Source: Vibrio agarivorans
GTDB taxonomy: Bacteria > Pseudomonadota > Gammaproteobacteria > Enterobacterales > Vibrionaceae
Reading direction: 5' to 3'
Length of the DNA stretch: 64,000 nt
Assembly: GCF_030409635.1 (NCBI RefSeq)
Contig: NZ_JAUFQF010000002.1
Span: 432,497 to 496,496, forward strand
Both the position numbers and the translations under genes were made by a program. The notes below the pieces were generated by a model that worked only from the letters and a program-made list of their open reading frames with translations, ran no database searches and was not told the origin of the DNA. This document shows positions 18,363 to 27,514 of the stretch, in pieces; position 1 is the first letter of the stretch, and each line of letters opens with the position of its first letter.

Positions 18363-19508
18363 ATGAAATTTATCCATACCTCCGATTGGCACCTTGGGCG
18401 TCAATTTCACAATATGTCACTGCTTGACGATCAAAAAGCGGTGCTTGCCGATTTTATCCACTATCTAAAAGCCAATCCGGTTGATGCAGTTGTGATCGCC
18501 GGGGATATCTACGATCGTTCCGTGCCTCCAACCGCAGCGATAGAGTTGATGACACAGACGTTAGATACCTTATGCCAAGAGATGCAAATACCGGTTATTG
18601 TGATTCCAGGTAATCATGATGGCGCTCAGCGCTTGGGGTTTGCTGCGCAGCAGATGAAATCATCAGGACTGCATATCATCAGTGACTTCGACGCTATGAT
18701 GACGCCGGTGGTGCTGCATAGTGAATCGGCTGGAGAGGTAGCATTTTATGGTATGCCTTATAACGACCCAGAGCAGGTGAGGCATTACTCTCAGCAACCC
18801 ATTTCATCGCATGATGAGGCTCATCAGTGGTTGTGTCAGCAGATTCTATCAAAAACCGATAGCCAGCAAAAAAATGTGCTGCTAAGCCACTGCTTTGTTG
18901 ATGGCGCAATGGAATCGGATTCAGAAAGACCGCTTTCTATTGGTGGCTCAGATCGCGTCAGTAGTGACCATTTTGACCCTTTTGATTACGTGGCTCTTGG
19001 GCATCTACACCAGCCACAGAAAAAAGGCGCTGAACATATACGCTATAGTGGCTCATTGATGAAATACAGTTTCTCTGAGCAACACCAAAAAAAGGGAATG
19101 ACGTTGGTAGAAATGGATGAGCAGGGCTTTAAAAGTGCGACTCATATCGATTTCACTGCTCCCCATCAAATGCGCATTATTGAGGGCGAGCTTGATACGC
19201 TTCTGCAGATAGGTAAAGACGACCCGCATGCTGATGACTACTTACTGGTTCGCCTGACCGATCAACACGCCATTTTAGACCCGATGGACAAGCTTCGTGC
19301 GGTCTACCCCAATGTTTTACACCTTGAAAAACCAGGCATGCTGATGGGAATTGAGCAAGAGGTTGGCCGAGCAAAGCTTGCGCGAGGCGAACTAGATATG
19401 TTCAAAGACTTTTTTAGTGAAGTGCAAAAAACAGAGCTAACGTCAGAACAAAACGAGGCCATTCAAGCCGTGATTGAGCAACTGAACAAATCGAAAGGGC
19501 AGATGTAA
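18363..19508 (+). CDS. sbcD: exonuclease subunit SbcD (Mre11-like)
   Basis: The nuclease half of SbcCD, which cuts DNA hairpins and protein-blocked ends. Phosphoesterase motifs are in order: HTSDWHLGRQ, VIAGDIYDRS, VIPGNHDG, LLSHCF and ALGHLHQPQ. I start at ATG 18363 (MKFIHTSDWHLGR), giving 381 residues and the family's usual N-terminus; the frame stays open upstream to 18303, and no start has a strong Shine-Dalgarno site. The stop overlaps the sbcC start by one base (TAATG). Confidence 0.95.
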   Translation: MKFIHTSDWHLGRQFHNMSLLDDQKAVLADFIHYLKANPVDAVVIAGDIYDRSVPPTAAIELMTQTLDTLCQEMQIPVIVIPGNHDGAQRLGFAAQQMKSSGLHIISDFDAMMTPVVLHSESAGEVAFYGMPYNDPEQVRHYSQQPISSHDEAHQWLCQQILSKTDSQQKNVLLSHCFVDGAMESDSERPLSIGGSDRVSSDHFDPFDYVALGHLHQPQKKGAEHIRYSGSLMKYSFSEQHQKKGMTLVEMDEQGFKSATHIDFTAPHQMRIIEGELDTLLQIGKDDPHADDYLLVRLTDQHAILDPMDKLRAVYPNVLHLEKPGMLMGIEQEVGRAKLARGELDMFKDFFSEVQKTELTSEQNEAIQAVIEQLNKSKGQM

Positions 19509-22500
19509 TGAAGCCGATAAAACTCACGTTTCAGGCCTTTGGCCCTTTTGCTGATAAGCAAGAAGTTGATTTTGATAAGCTTGGTCATGCTCCCTTATTC
19601 CTAATTAATGGCCCTACGGGGGCGGGTAAAAGTACCCTTCTCGATGCGATTTGCTTTGCCCTTTATGGTGAGACGACAGGCAGTGAGCGAACGGGCGATC
19701 AAATGCGCTGCGATCAAGCCGATGCCAAACAACTCACGTTTGTTGATTTTACTTTCTCGCTTGCAGGACAGAATTACCGTATTGAGCGCAGCCCAGAACA
19801 ACAGGTGCCGAAACAGCGCGGCGAGGGTACGACTAAGAAAAGCCACAGTGCATCACTTTATAAACTGGATGGTGACAACGAGATTCTGCTTGCTCATCGC
19901 CCAAGCCCGGTTGCCAAAGAGGTAATTGAGTTGATGGGGCTGGATGTGAAGCAGTTCCGTCAAGTGATGGTGATCCCGCAGGGGCGTTTTAGAGAGCTGT
20001 TAACCGCGAACTCAAAAGAGCGCGAGCAGATCTTTGGGCAACTATTTTCCACCCATATCTATCGTGATATAGAGCGTGTTCTGTTTGAACAAGCGGCGGA
20101 TATCCGTAAGCAGAAAGATCAATTTGATAATCAGATCAAAGGCGTATTAGAGCTTGCAGAAGTCGAAACAGAGGATCAATTGCAGGCCGCGATTGAGGAG
20201 CACACGCCACAAGTTGCTGGTGCCGCAAAAATGCTCGAAAGTGCTAAACAAGCACAAGACATAGCGACACAACAGTGGCAACAAGCAAATAAAATTGTCG
20301 AGAAGTTTAAGGCTCAACAAAACCTAAAGCATCAACAGCAACAGCTTGAGCAACAGGCTCTGGCTGTCGATGAGCAGCGTAGTCAGATTAAGCGAGCGCG
20401 TTTAGCGACCGCTTTATCGGCGGCGTATCAAGCGCAAAATACCAGTCAGAAAGCTTTTGAGCGCGCCGTACAAAAGAGTGCTCAAGCGCAGCAAGCTCTC
20501 AAGGTCGCAACGGATGAGCAATCGCGTGCTCAACTCGGTTTTGAGCAAGCAAAGCAGCAGTCTGAACAACTCCCAGAGCTCGAAAAACGCAGCTATCAGC
20601 TGCATGCTCAAATAGAACAGCTCAAACAATACCAAGCGCAACAGGCAAAACTCGTGGCTGCAGAACAGTCATTATCGAGTATTGGGCAGGCGATGAAAGC
20701 GACTGTTTTGCAACAACAAGCGGCTCAGAGTGCTTTAATACAGGCGCAACAACAGCAAGAGCAGGCGAAGCAAGCCAGCCTAGAGTTACCTGTGAAAGAG
20801 CAGCTTGAAAAAGCCCTCGCTAAACAGCTAAGTGTGCTCAAAGAGATAGACACCACACGTCAAGCCTGTGCGCAAAGCCAGCAACTCTTAGCTTCCGCGA
20901 CTCAACAGCTTAGCCACTATCAGCAGGCGTTCAACCAAGCTAAGACCTTTGCTGACCAACAAGAGTATCAATGGCACAGCACACAAGCTGCGCAGTTAGC
21001 TCAGTTACTCAATGACGGTGAGGCGTGCCCAGTATGTGGCAGCGAATCACACCCTTCCCCAGCAATGCACCAAGGTCAATTAGTTACCAAAGAGGACGTC
21101 GATCATGCGCGCTCGGCCCAGCAACAAGCCTTCAACCAAGTTGAGCAGCAGCAAAGGATAGTCCAAGGCTTTACGGTTGAGCAGGGTAAAGTCGACAAAG
21201 CGTTAGAGGGTTGGAGTCGCTTGCTAAATGAAGAGTTGAGTCAAGACCCACAACAGTTGCTACAAGAGCAAAGCCAAGTCAGTCACGAGCTCAAAGCGCT
21301 ACGATCTCTTAGCATTGAAAAAGCCCATCAACAGCTTCAGCAGTGTGAAGCACAAGTGGCGGAGCTAGAGAAAAATTACCAGCAACATGAACTTGTAAAG
21401 CAGCAATCACTGCAAGAAAAAAACAACCTTGATGGTCAGTTGGCTACGCTCAAGGCAAGTCTAGGTGATGCTCACGATATAGCGAACACCACGAAAATGC
21501 TCGATGCGACCAAGCAAGCGATTGAATCTAACAAACAGGCCTTTAACACTGCTCAGCAACACTACACCAAAGCCCAGCAAGCACTGGCAGTTGCTACCAC
21601 CACGGTACAAGCAGATGCACAGGCGCAGCAAGAAGCAGAAAGTGAAGCGAGCAAGCAAGCTCAACTTTGGCAAGAGCAACTGGCGAGCAGCGATTTTAGT
21701 GATGTTGATGCATTTCTTAAGGCGAGCTTGAGCCGTGAACAACTAGACGGGATCGAGCAGACTATTGAGCAGTTTGATAAAGCCTATGCGCAAAATCTTG
21801 GGGCGTTACAGCAAATTGACTCAGAGCTTAAAGCGGTTGAGCCGCCTGACCTACAGGCTTTGTCGTCTAGTATGGAGCAAGCGAGCAATGCTTATCAGCA
21901 AGCACTGTCACAGCACACGCAAATTCAGAGTGTGATGAACAACCTCACCAAGGTAAAAGCCCGCTTGGCTGACTTGTATCTAGAAAATGAAAAGCTCGAT
22001 AAAGCATACCAAGTGTTTGGTACATTGAGTGATGTTGCCAATGGTAAGACGGGCTCGAAAGTCAGCTTACATCGATTTGTGCTTGGGGTGCTGCTTGATG
22101 ATGTGTTGATTCAAGCCACGCAGCGTTTGCGACTGATGAGCAAAGGCCGCTATGAATTGCTGCGCAAAGAGCAGCGAGCAAAAGGAAACGTGGGTTCGGG
22201 CCTAGACTTGCTCGTTGAGGACGCGTATAGCGGCAAAACCCGCGATGTGGCAACGCTTTCTGGCGGTGAGTCATTTATGGCTGCACTGGCACTTGCGTTA
22301 GGCTTATCGGATGTCGTTCAGTCATACAGTGGTGGGATTCGTTTAGATACGCTGTTCATCGACGAAGGTTTTGGCAGTCTTGATCCTGAATCGCTGGATT
22401 TAGCGATCCAAACCTTGATGGAGCTGCAACAGACAGGCCGAACGATTGGTATCATTTCGCATGTCTCAGAGCTAAAAGAGCAGATGAGTTTGCGAATTGA

Positions 22501-22546
22501 TGTGAGTCCTTCACGTAGGGGAAGTCAGTTGTCGATCAGTCAGTAG
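19508..22546 (+). CDS. sbcC: exonuclease subunit SbcC (Rad50-like ATPase)
   Basis: A 1012-residue SMC-type ATPase that works with SbcD. The N-terminal Walker A is GPTGAGKST (about 35-43). Two long Gln/Ala/Glu-rich coiled-coil arms flank a zinc hook, CPVCGSESHP, near residue 506. At the C-terminus are the signature TLSGGESFMAALALALGLS and Walker B LDTLFIDEGFGSLDPE. The coiled coil is exceptionally glutamine-rich. Translation is coupled to sbcD by the TAATG overlap, and a terminator follows. Confidence 0.97.
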   Translation: MKPIKLTFQAFGPFADKQEVDFDKLGHAPLFLINGPTGAGKSTLLDAICFALYGETTGSERTGDQMRCDQADAKQLTFVDFTFSLAGQNYRIERSPEQQVPKQRGEGTTKKSHSASLYKLDGDNEILLAHRPSPVAKEVIELMGLDVKQFRQVMVIPQGRFRELLTANSKEREQIFGQLFSTHIYRDIERVLFEQAADIRKQKDQFDNQIKGVLELAEVETEDQLQAAIEEHTPQVAGAAKMLESAKQAQDIATQQWQQANKIVEKFKAQQNLKHQQQQLEQQALAVDEQRSQIKRARLATALSAAYQAQNTSQKAFERAVQKSAQAQQALKVATDEQSRAQLGFEQAKQQSEQLPELEKRSYQLHAQIEQLKQYQAQQAKLVAAEQSLSSIGQAMKATVLQQQAAQSALIQAQQQQEQAKQASLELPVKEQLEKALAKQLSVLKEIDTTRQACAQSQQLLASATQQLSHYQQAFNQAKTFADQQEYQWHSTQAAQLAQLLNDGEACPVCGSESHPSPAMHQGQLVTKEDVDHARSAQQQAFNQVEQQQRIVQGFTVEQGKVDKALEGWSRLLNEELSQDPQQLLQEQSQVSHELKALRSLSIEKAHQQLQQCEAQVAELEKNYQQHELVKQQSLQEKNNLDGQLATLKASLGDAHDIANTTKMLDATKQAIESNKQAFNTAQQHYTKAQQALAVATTTVQADAQAQQEAESEASKQAQLWQEQLASSDFSDVDAFLKASLSREQLDGIEQTIEQFDKAYAQNLGALQQIDSELKAVEPPDLQALSSSMEQASNAYQQALSQHTQIQSVMNNLTKVKARLADLYLENEKLDKAYQVFGTLSDVANGKTGSKVSLHRFVLGVLLDDVLIQATQRLRLMSKGRYELLRKEQRAKGNVGSGLDLLVEDAYSGKTRDVATLSGGESFMAALALALGLSDVVQSYSGGIRLDTLFIDEGFGSLDPESLDLAIQTLMELQQTGRTIGIISHVSELKEQMSLRIDVSPSRRGSQLSISQ

Positions 22547-22584
22547 TTACCTATTCTTTCTTCATGATTAACAGTAGTTTATGA

Positions 22585-22620
22585 AAAAAGGCTCAGAGTC
22601 ATTACGACCTGAGCCTTTTT
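22585..22620 (+). terminator. bidirectional terminator between sbcC and the TDT transporter gene
   Basis: A 12-bp stem, AAAAAGGCTCAG with CTGAGCCTTTTT, with A-run and T-run on the two sides; it serves the convergent genes on both strands. Confidence 0.9.
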
Positions 22621-22634
22621 CGTAAAAATCAAAG

Positions 22635-23615
22635 CTAGTGGCCACTCATTTTCTCATTAACGAACCGAGACAATTTCAACTCCGGCCAATACATGGTGAA
22701 ATAACGAAATGTTACCCATACCACCATGCAGGTGGCGATGACTAGTTCGACAAAGCCAAATTTGTGCAGCCAATGCCAATGTGGGTGAAAGTTATCGAAG
22801 AAATCGGTTAACCGCGCCATGGCGATAGCGCTGATCACCGAAGGGAAGGTCACTGCGGCAATGGATGGCTGGAAGCGCAAGCGCATCAAGCGGAAATAGC
22901 ATAGATAGATAAACATCGTCATGGTGACGGCAATGCCAGCCAGAGCGCCCGTGAGAATAGGGTCAGGGTCGTTAAAATTGACTAAGTAGGCAGCCAGCGT
23001 CAAGTTGATTGGGGCGGCCATAATCGCCAATGTGGGGCGCGCTCGCTTAGGTAGCATGCCTTCAAACATCAGACGGTAAAGCACAACTGGCAGCATAAAG
23101 AAGTAAATCGTAATACAGATCTCTACCAGCGTAACGGAAAAGACGTTATAACCAAATTGAGTGCCCGCCAGTGAGCTGCTGATCATCCCTACCGGATACA
23201 GGAACCAGCTTGGAACGATGTTGGAAATTTTAAAGCTCTTTAGCTGTAGGGCAAAGAACACCAACATGTTGGTTAGGTGGATTGAAATTGCCACCATCCA
23301 CAAAGGATACGCAATCCAAGGGGAAATAAGCGCAAGGTAGTCACAAAGTATCAGCATTGCCATGCTGATAGGTGCCATCAAACTGCCGCTGATAGGATGA
23401 CGGATATCATTGAAGTAGAGGTGGCGATGCATCACATACTTGATGAGCACCGGCCCTAATAAGAAAGCACCAAAGGCGGCAATGAAAGGCTGTAGATCCA
23501 CTCCAATGCTCGGCACATAGAGTGCCCAAGCTTGGCCTAAACCAATAACACCAAGGGCAAGTGAGGCTTGCGATGTGGGTACATTTTGGAATTGGGTAAG
23601 TCTTCTCCAGTTCAA
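22635..23615 (-). CDS. TDT/SLAC1-family transporter (tellurite resistance/dicarboxylate type)
   Basis: A 326-residue inner-membrane protein with about ten hydrophobic spans, in the pattern of the TehA/Mae1/SLAC1 anion channel and transporter family (ISGSLMAPISMAML, WFLYPVGMISSSLAGTQFG, then FPSVISAIAMARLTDF). Family members carry C4-dicarboxylates, sulfite, chloride or nitrate; the substrate is not readable. The start is TTG at 23615, chosen because it keeps the first membrane span; the Shine-Dalgarno site is weak. Confidence 0.85.
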   Translation of the reverse strand: MNWRRLTQFQNVPTSQASLALGVIGLGQAWALYVPSIGVDLQPFIAAFGAFLLGPVLIKYVMHRHLYFNDIRHPISGSLMAPISMAMLILCDYLALISPWIAYPLWMVAISIHLTNMLVFFALQLKSFKISNIVPSWFLYPVGMISSSLAGTQFGYNVFSVTLVEICITIYFFMLPVVLYRLMFEGMLPKRARPTLAIMAAPINLTLAAYLVNFNDPDPILTGALAGIAVTMTMFIYLCYFRLMRLRFQPSIAAVTFPSVISAIAMARLTDFFDNFHPHWHWLHKFGFVELVIATCMVVWVTFRYFTMYWPELKLSRFVNEKMSGH

Positions 23616-23769
23616 TGTCGTATCTCTAGTAGCTCAAAGTCAGCGAATGCAGGGTGGCGGCTAGTTTAGCAAACAATGGCTTATGAGTGGAGATGTGATC
23701 GCTGTGACAGTTTGAGATAAATCACTAAACTAAGTTTGCATTTCGGCGATTTTGTACCATATTTAAGTT

Positions 23770-23947
23770 GTAAGGCAAATCAATCAACTTCGCATGGAGG
23801 ACACGAAAGCCTTACCTACAATTTGGATGGATTCAAACATCATTTCTGCATCCTCGTAATACATTGTGTCGCAGCTAAGTCGACACGATCCGCAAGCTCA
23901 CGAATTGAGTCACGAGGGATAAGGCGCACCTAGATCGTGCGCCTTTT
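23770..23947 (+). ncRNA. candidate structured RNA ending in an intrinsic terminator
   Basis: An intergenic element of about 178 nt. A 7-bp stem (GTAAGGC 23770-23776 with GCCTTAC 23809-23815) encloses a purine-rich region, followed by stems GGATG/CATCC (23825-23829 with 23849-23853) and GTGTCG/CGACAC (23866-23871 with 23881-23886), and a strong terminator (9-bp stem 23921-23945, then TTTT). A weak promoter (TTTGCA, 17 bp, CATATT at 23758-23763) would start it at the first stem. It could be a free small RNA or a riboswitch-like leader of the REC-CheC gene 164 bp downstream. No known RNA family was recognised. Confidence 0.4.
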
Positions 23948-24110
23948 GTCGTCTGGTCTATGTTCACATTTGCAGCCTGCCCATTTTCATCATGTTAATC
24001 ATTAAAAATTAATGACACTTTAGTCACTATTGAGTGATTTTGTCGTATGTGGTGCGTTAAAACTCTGTTACACTTCGCTCGATATATGGAATTAATGGAA
24101 TAGGTGAAGA

Positions 24111-25115
24111 ATGTCCTGTCGTGTCTTAATTTGTGACGACTCCGCATTAGCGAGAAAACAGATGGCAAGGTCGCTGCCTGCCTCACTGAACGCCGACATC
24201 ACCTTTGCTGTACATGGATTAGATGCTCTAGAGAAGTTAGCTGAACAACCTTTCGACCTGATGTTTCTTGATCTAACCATGCCAGAGTTAGACGGTTTTG
24301 GAACGTTAGCGGCGATTAAAGAGAAGGCAATTGATATCTCGGTTGTGGTTGTCTCCGGTGATATTCAACCCAAAGCCAAGCAACGTGTTGAAGAGTTAGG
24401 TGCAAAAGCGTTTATTCAAAAGCCGATTGATAAGGCAATATTGAATGACGTACTTAAGCAACTTATTACCCCTCCAGCGCAGCCGCAGTTGGTGCAACCT
24501 AGCCCAATTGACCTCCCGATCCTGCGTCGCCGCGATATTTATATGGAAGTAGCGAACGTGTCAATCGGTCGTGCCGCCGATGCGCTGGCGCGTCACTTTG
24601 ATGTGTTTGTGCAACTGCCTTTGCCGAACGTCAATATCTTTGAGGTGAGTGAGTTGCATATGGCGCTGAGAGATTTGGCGAGCAATGATCAAGTCTCCGG
24701 GGTTTGCCAAGGCTTCAGTGGCGAGGGGATTGCGGGCGAAGCCTTAGTTTTGCTCAGTGACTCAAGCGTCAGTGACCTTAAAAAGCTGATGAAAGTGCCT
24801 GCTGAAAGCGAAGACCTTGAAGAGCTAGAGCTGCTGATGGATGTGTCCAATATTTTAGTCGGTTCGTTCTTGAATGGTCTTGGAGAACAAGCAGAGGTGC
24901 GCTTCTTCCAAAGCTCTCCAGTGCTGCTAGGGCAACATATCCCCATTGATTCAGTGATTGATTCGACCACTGGCCGCTTTAAAAAGACCATGACCTTTGA
25001 GGTGAGCTATAACATTGAAGACACTTCTATTCGTTGTGATCTTTTGTTTATGTTCGTTGATGAATCACTGCCGCTTATTGATAGTAAACTTGCCTACTTG
25101 ATGGAGGAGTTCTAA
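24111..25115 (+). CDS. response regulator with CheC/CheX-type phosphatase output domain
   Basis: A 334-residue protein. The N-terminal receiver domain has Asp9/Asp10, phosphoacceptor Asp54 (LMFLDLTMPELDG) and Lys104 (FIQKPID). From about residue 138 a CheC-like domain carries two active-site-type helices: DIYMEVAN (Asp142, Glu146, Asn149) and ELLMDVSN (Glu240, Asp244, Asn247). CheC proteins remove phosphate from CheY, so this protein may both receive and remove phosphate. No other chemotaxis gene adjoins it. Its stop overlaps the next gene by one base, so the PAS protein is the probable partner. Confidence 0.85.
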   Translation: MSCRVLICDDSALARKQMARSLPASLNADITFAVHGLDALEKLAEQPFDLMFLDLTMPELDGFGTLAAIKEKAIDISVVVVSGDIQPKAKQRVEELGAKAFIQKPIDKAILNDVLKQLITPPAQPQLVQPSPIDLPILRRRDIYMEVANVSIGRAADALARHFDVFVQLPLPNVNIFEVSELHMALRDLASNDQVSGVCQGFSGEGIAGEALVLLSDSSVSDLKKLMKVPAESEDLEELELLMDVSNILVGSFLNGLGEQAEVRFFQSSPVLLGQHIPIDSVIDSTTGRFKKTMTFEVSYNIEDTSIRCDLLFMFVDESLPLIDSKLAYLMEEF

Positions 25116-25543
25116 TGCTGCATCTTCCTGCTGAATTTGAGCAATTTCATTGGATGGTCGACATGGTACAAAATGTCGATATGGGACTGATTGTTATTGA
25201 CCGCGACTATAAGGTTCAAGTATGGAATGGCTTTATGACGCATCACAGCGGTAAACAATCGCACGATGCGATTGGTCAGTCGTTGTTTGAACTGTTTCCT
25301 GAAATCCCTCAAGAGTGGTTTAAGATCAAAACCAAGCCGGTTTATGATTTAGGGTGTCGCAGCTTTATTACGTGGCAGCAACGACCTTATCTGTTCCGTT
25401 GTCGCAACGTGCGGCCAGTCACTCAGCGTGCTGATTTCATGTATCAAAATGTCACACTAAACCCAATGCGAACCCCAACGGGTGAGATTAAATCTCTGTT
25501 TTTGTCGATCCAAGACGCAACAGCGGAGGCGCTTATCTCTTAA
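25115..25543 (+). CDS. stand-alone PAS domain protein
   Basis: A 142-residue single PAS domain (MGLIVIDRDYKVQVWNGFMT then SLFELFPEIP) with no kinase, GGDEF or other output domain. It begins inside the stop codon of the REC-CheC gene (TAATG), so the two are probably co-translated and may work together as a sensor and phosphatase pair. The region MYQNVTLNPMRTPTGEIKS fits the last PAS strands. A ligand cannot be named. Confidence 0.82.
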   Translation: MLHLPAEFEQFHWMVDMVQNVDMGLIVIDRDYKVQVWNGFMTHHSGKQSHDAIGQSLFELFPEIPQEWFKIKTKPVYDLGCRSFITWQQRPYLFRCRNVRPVTQRADFMYQNVTLNPMRTPTGEIKSLFLSIQDATAEALIS

Positions 25544-25579
25544 ACTTGTCTTATGTCTTTAGAAGATTGAGATAAGTAG

Positions 25580-27112
25580 ATGGACGACTTCACATATCTA
25601 TATACCAGCGAGCAGATAAAAAGCGCGGAGCGGTGTATTGCTAGCGATAACGGCTTTCCTTTGTTTGACCTGATGGTCAAGGCAGGGAGAGCCGTTTTTG
25701 ATCTTGCTTGCCTAACTTATCCTGATAAAAAACACTGGCTGGTGGTGTGCGGCAAAGGCAATAACGGGGGCGATGGCTATATTGTGGCAACCCTTGCTCT
25801 GCAAGCTGGAATCACAGCAACGGTTTATGAGATGGCAGGTTGTGAGCACAATCAAGGGGATGCGTTTAAGGCTCGGCAAGGTTTTTTGGCTGCCGGAGGT
25901 ATGCCAAAAACGATGCAAGATGGCAATGAGCTTGCGAACGATAAACAAGTGAGTTTTGACCTCGTTTTTGATGCGCTGCTGGGTACGGGGCTAAAAGGTG
26001 AGCTTCGAGCAGAGTGTATCAATGTGATCCACGAGATTAACAAGCGAAGCTTGGCGGTCATTGCTATCGATGTTCCCTCTGGGCTGAATGCTGACACTGG
26101 AAAGGTTGAAGGGGATAAAGGGAACCCGATTGCGGTTATTGCTCGACATACGATCAGCTTTATTGGTGTAAAAACGGGTTTAGTGACAGGTCAAGCAAGG
26201 CATCATGTTGGGCGGCTGCATCTGGCCAGATTAGGGATCAGTGAGCAAGATCTGACGCATTATCAAGAACCAGCCTGCAGAGCAGATCTCTGTGCTAATG
26301 CGGCTAAATGGATGAGCCCGAGGGCAGCTACAGCACACAAAGGCACTGCGGGTAAGCTGTTGGTGGTTGGCGGCGGAGCAGGAATGCTGGGTGCCACACG
26401 TTTAGCCACCAATGCGGCGCTGCGCGCGGGTGCTGGGCTTGTTAAAGCCTGTGTTGATGAGGCGTCCCTATCGCCTTTGCAAGCTGCTGAGCGAGAGGTG
26501 ATGGCGGCGTCATGGCAAGTAGCGAAGCCTAATCTAGCTTGGTGTGATGTTGTTGTACTAGGGCCGGGGCTTGGGCAGTCATCGTTGGCTCACTCAATAT
26601 GCGAATTTGCTATCAGCCAGCGGGACAAGCCTATGGTCGTCGACGCTGACGGGCTTAACTATCTTGCCCAATATTCTCAATTTAAATCAACAGACAGAAG
26701 GGACAATTGGATTCTCACCCCCCATCCGGGAGAGGCGGCTAGGCTATTGCATTGTTCAGTTTCCCATATTGAGAGTGACCGCTATGCGGCAATAAAAGCA
26801 ATACAGCAGCGCTATGGTGGTGCCGTCGTACTTAAAGGTGCAGGCACCTTAATATTTGATGGGCAAACATGCTATGTATGCACAAGAGGCAATGCAGGTA
26901 TGGCGACCGGTGGAATGGGGGATGTTCTCTCTGGTGTGATAGGGAGTTACCTTGCTCAAGGTTACACACCAACCCAAGCTGCGCTATTAGGTGTGTTAGT
27001 GCATAGTATGGCGGCAGATAATTGTGTCAAAGAGAGTGGAATGATCGGTTTGCTTGCCTCCGAACTCTTGCCAGAAATACGCAGACTCACCAATTATTTC
27101 GCTCAGCGTTGA
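25580..27112 (+). CDS. nnr: bifunctional NAD(P)H-hydrate epimerase/dehydratase
   Basis: Repairs damaged NADH and NADPH hydrates. The 510-residue protein has an N-terminal YjeF_N epimerase domain (about 1-220; GKGNNGGDGYIVA, AIDVPSGLNADTG) and a C-terminal carbohydrate-kinase-like dehydratase (about 235-505; VVGGGAGMLGATRLA, VLGPGLGQS, ILTPHPGEAARLL, GNAGMATGGMGDVLSGVIG). In many gammaproteobacteria nnr precedes tsaE; here it stands alone downstream of the PAS gene, with 36 bp between. Confidence 0.94.
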   Translation: MDDFTYLYTSEQIKSAERCIASDNGFPLFDLMVKAGRAVFDLACLTYPDKKHWLVVCGKGNNGGDGYIVATLALQAGITATVYEMAGCEHNQGDAFKARQGFLAAGGMPKTMQDGNELANDKQVSFDLVFDALLGTGLKGELRAECINVIHEINKRSLAVIAIDVPSGLNADTGKVEGDKGNPIAVIARHTISFIGVKTGLVTGQARHHVGRLHLARLGISEQDLTHYQEPACRADLCANAAKWMSPRAATAHKGTAGKLLVVGGGAGMLGATRLATNAALRAGAGLVKACVDEASLSPLQAAEREVMAASWQVAKPNLAWCDVVVLGPGLGQSSLAHSICEFAISQRDKPMVVDADGLNYLAQYSQFKSTDRRDNWILTPHPGEAARLLHCSVSHIESDRYAAIKAIQQRYGGAVVLKGAGTLIFDGQTCYVCTRGNAGMATGGMGDVLSGVIGSYLAQGYTPTQAALLGVLVHSMAADNCVKESGMIGLLASELLPEIRRLTNYFAQR

Positions 27113-27514
27113 TGAAATGTCGCCTGAGTGCTGGAAAATCGCACGATTTGGAAATGCTGAAACTGGGTGTAAAAACCTGAAATAAGAGAAAAATGAGAGA
27201 TTAAGCAAGGTTATCGTTTGCGGGAAACGGTTTCTTTGTCTAAGTATTCCAGAAATTAAAGTAGCCTAAGTTATTGAATAGTATTAATTAAATGATTTTT
27301 CTTTGGCGGGAGATATGCAGCTAATCGAAATGGTAACACAAAAAAAATTCAATTATCAGTCTTGCCGGAAATAAATCACAGCCTATAATGCTGAAAACCG
27401 GAGCGTCTGCCAACGCTCCGGTTTTTTTGTGTCCGAAGAACAGTGAACTCGTCTGCCAACGAATTTACTACGCACTCTGGAAGACACATCAGTAGATGAA
27501 TCAAGGAAAACACA
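27113..27514. other. nnr-guaC intergenic region
   Basis: No gene. It contains an inverted repeat CGTTT-N5-AAACG (27215-27229), a near-consensus -10 TATAAT (27384-27389) with TTGCCG 16 bp upstream, a strong terminator hairpin right after it, and a 12-bp direct repeat CGTCTGCCAACG at 27404-27415 and 27450-27461. The first copy forms the loop and inner stem of the hairpin. Confidence 0.6.
27395..27427 (+). terminator. terminator hairpin in the guaC upstream region
   Basis: A 12-bp stem AAACCGGAGCGT with ACGCTCCGGTTT around CTGCCA, followed by a T-run. It may end nnr transcription, or, if the TATAAT just upstream is used, attenuate guaC at once. Confidence 0.85.

Noticed and set aside
14453..22546. 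OLD nuclease, nucleotidase and SbcCD as one defence island
   Set aside because: The OLD gene is on the opposite strand, the other genes are ordinary chromosomal functions, and there are no mobility genes or compositional break.
23770..23860. Resemblance of the structured RNA to a c-di-GMP-I (GEMM) riboswitch
   Set aside because: GGCAAA followed later by CGAAAGCC recalls the GEMM core, but the second hairpin with its tetraloop receptor and the GGGUUACC end are absent and the first inner stem does not pair well.
23736..23933. 65-codon frame over the structured RNA
   Set aside because: No ribosome binding site, random composition, and it runs into the terminator stem.
27215..27229. CGTTT-N5-AAACG as a PurR operator
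   Set aside because: Spacing and flanks do not fit the PurR consensus (16-bp ACGCAAACGTTTNCGT).
27305..27318. Second sigma-54-like element (GG-N10-GC) upstream of guaC
   Set aside because: Only the GG and GC pairs and TGGC fit; the rest departs from consensus and guaC is not an expected sigma-54 gene. Chance match is likely.
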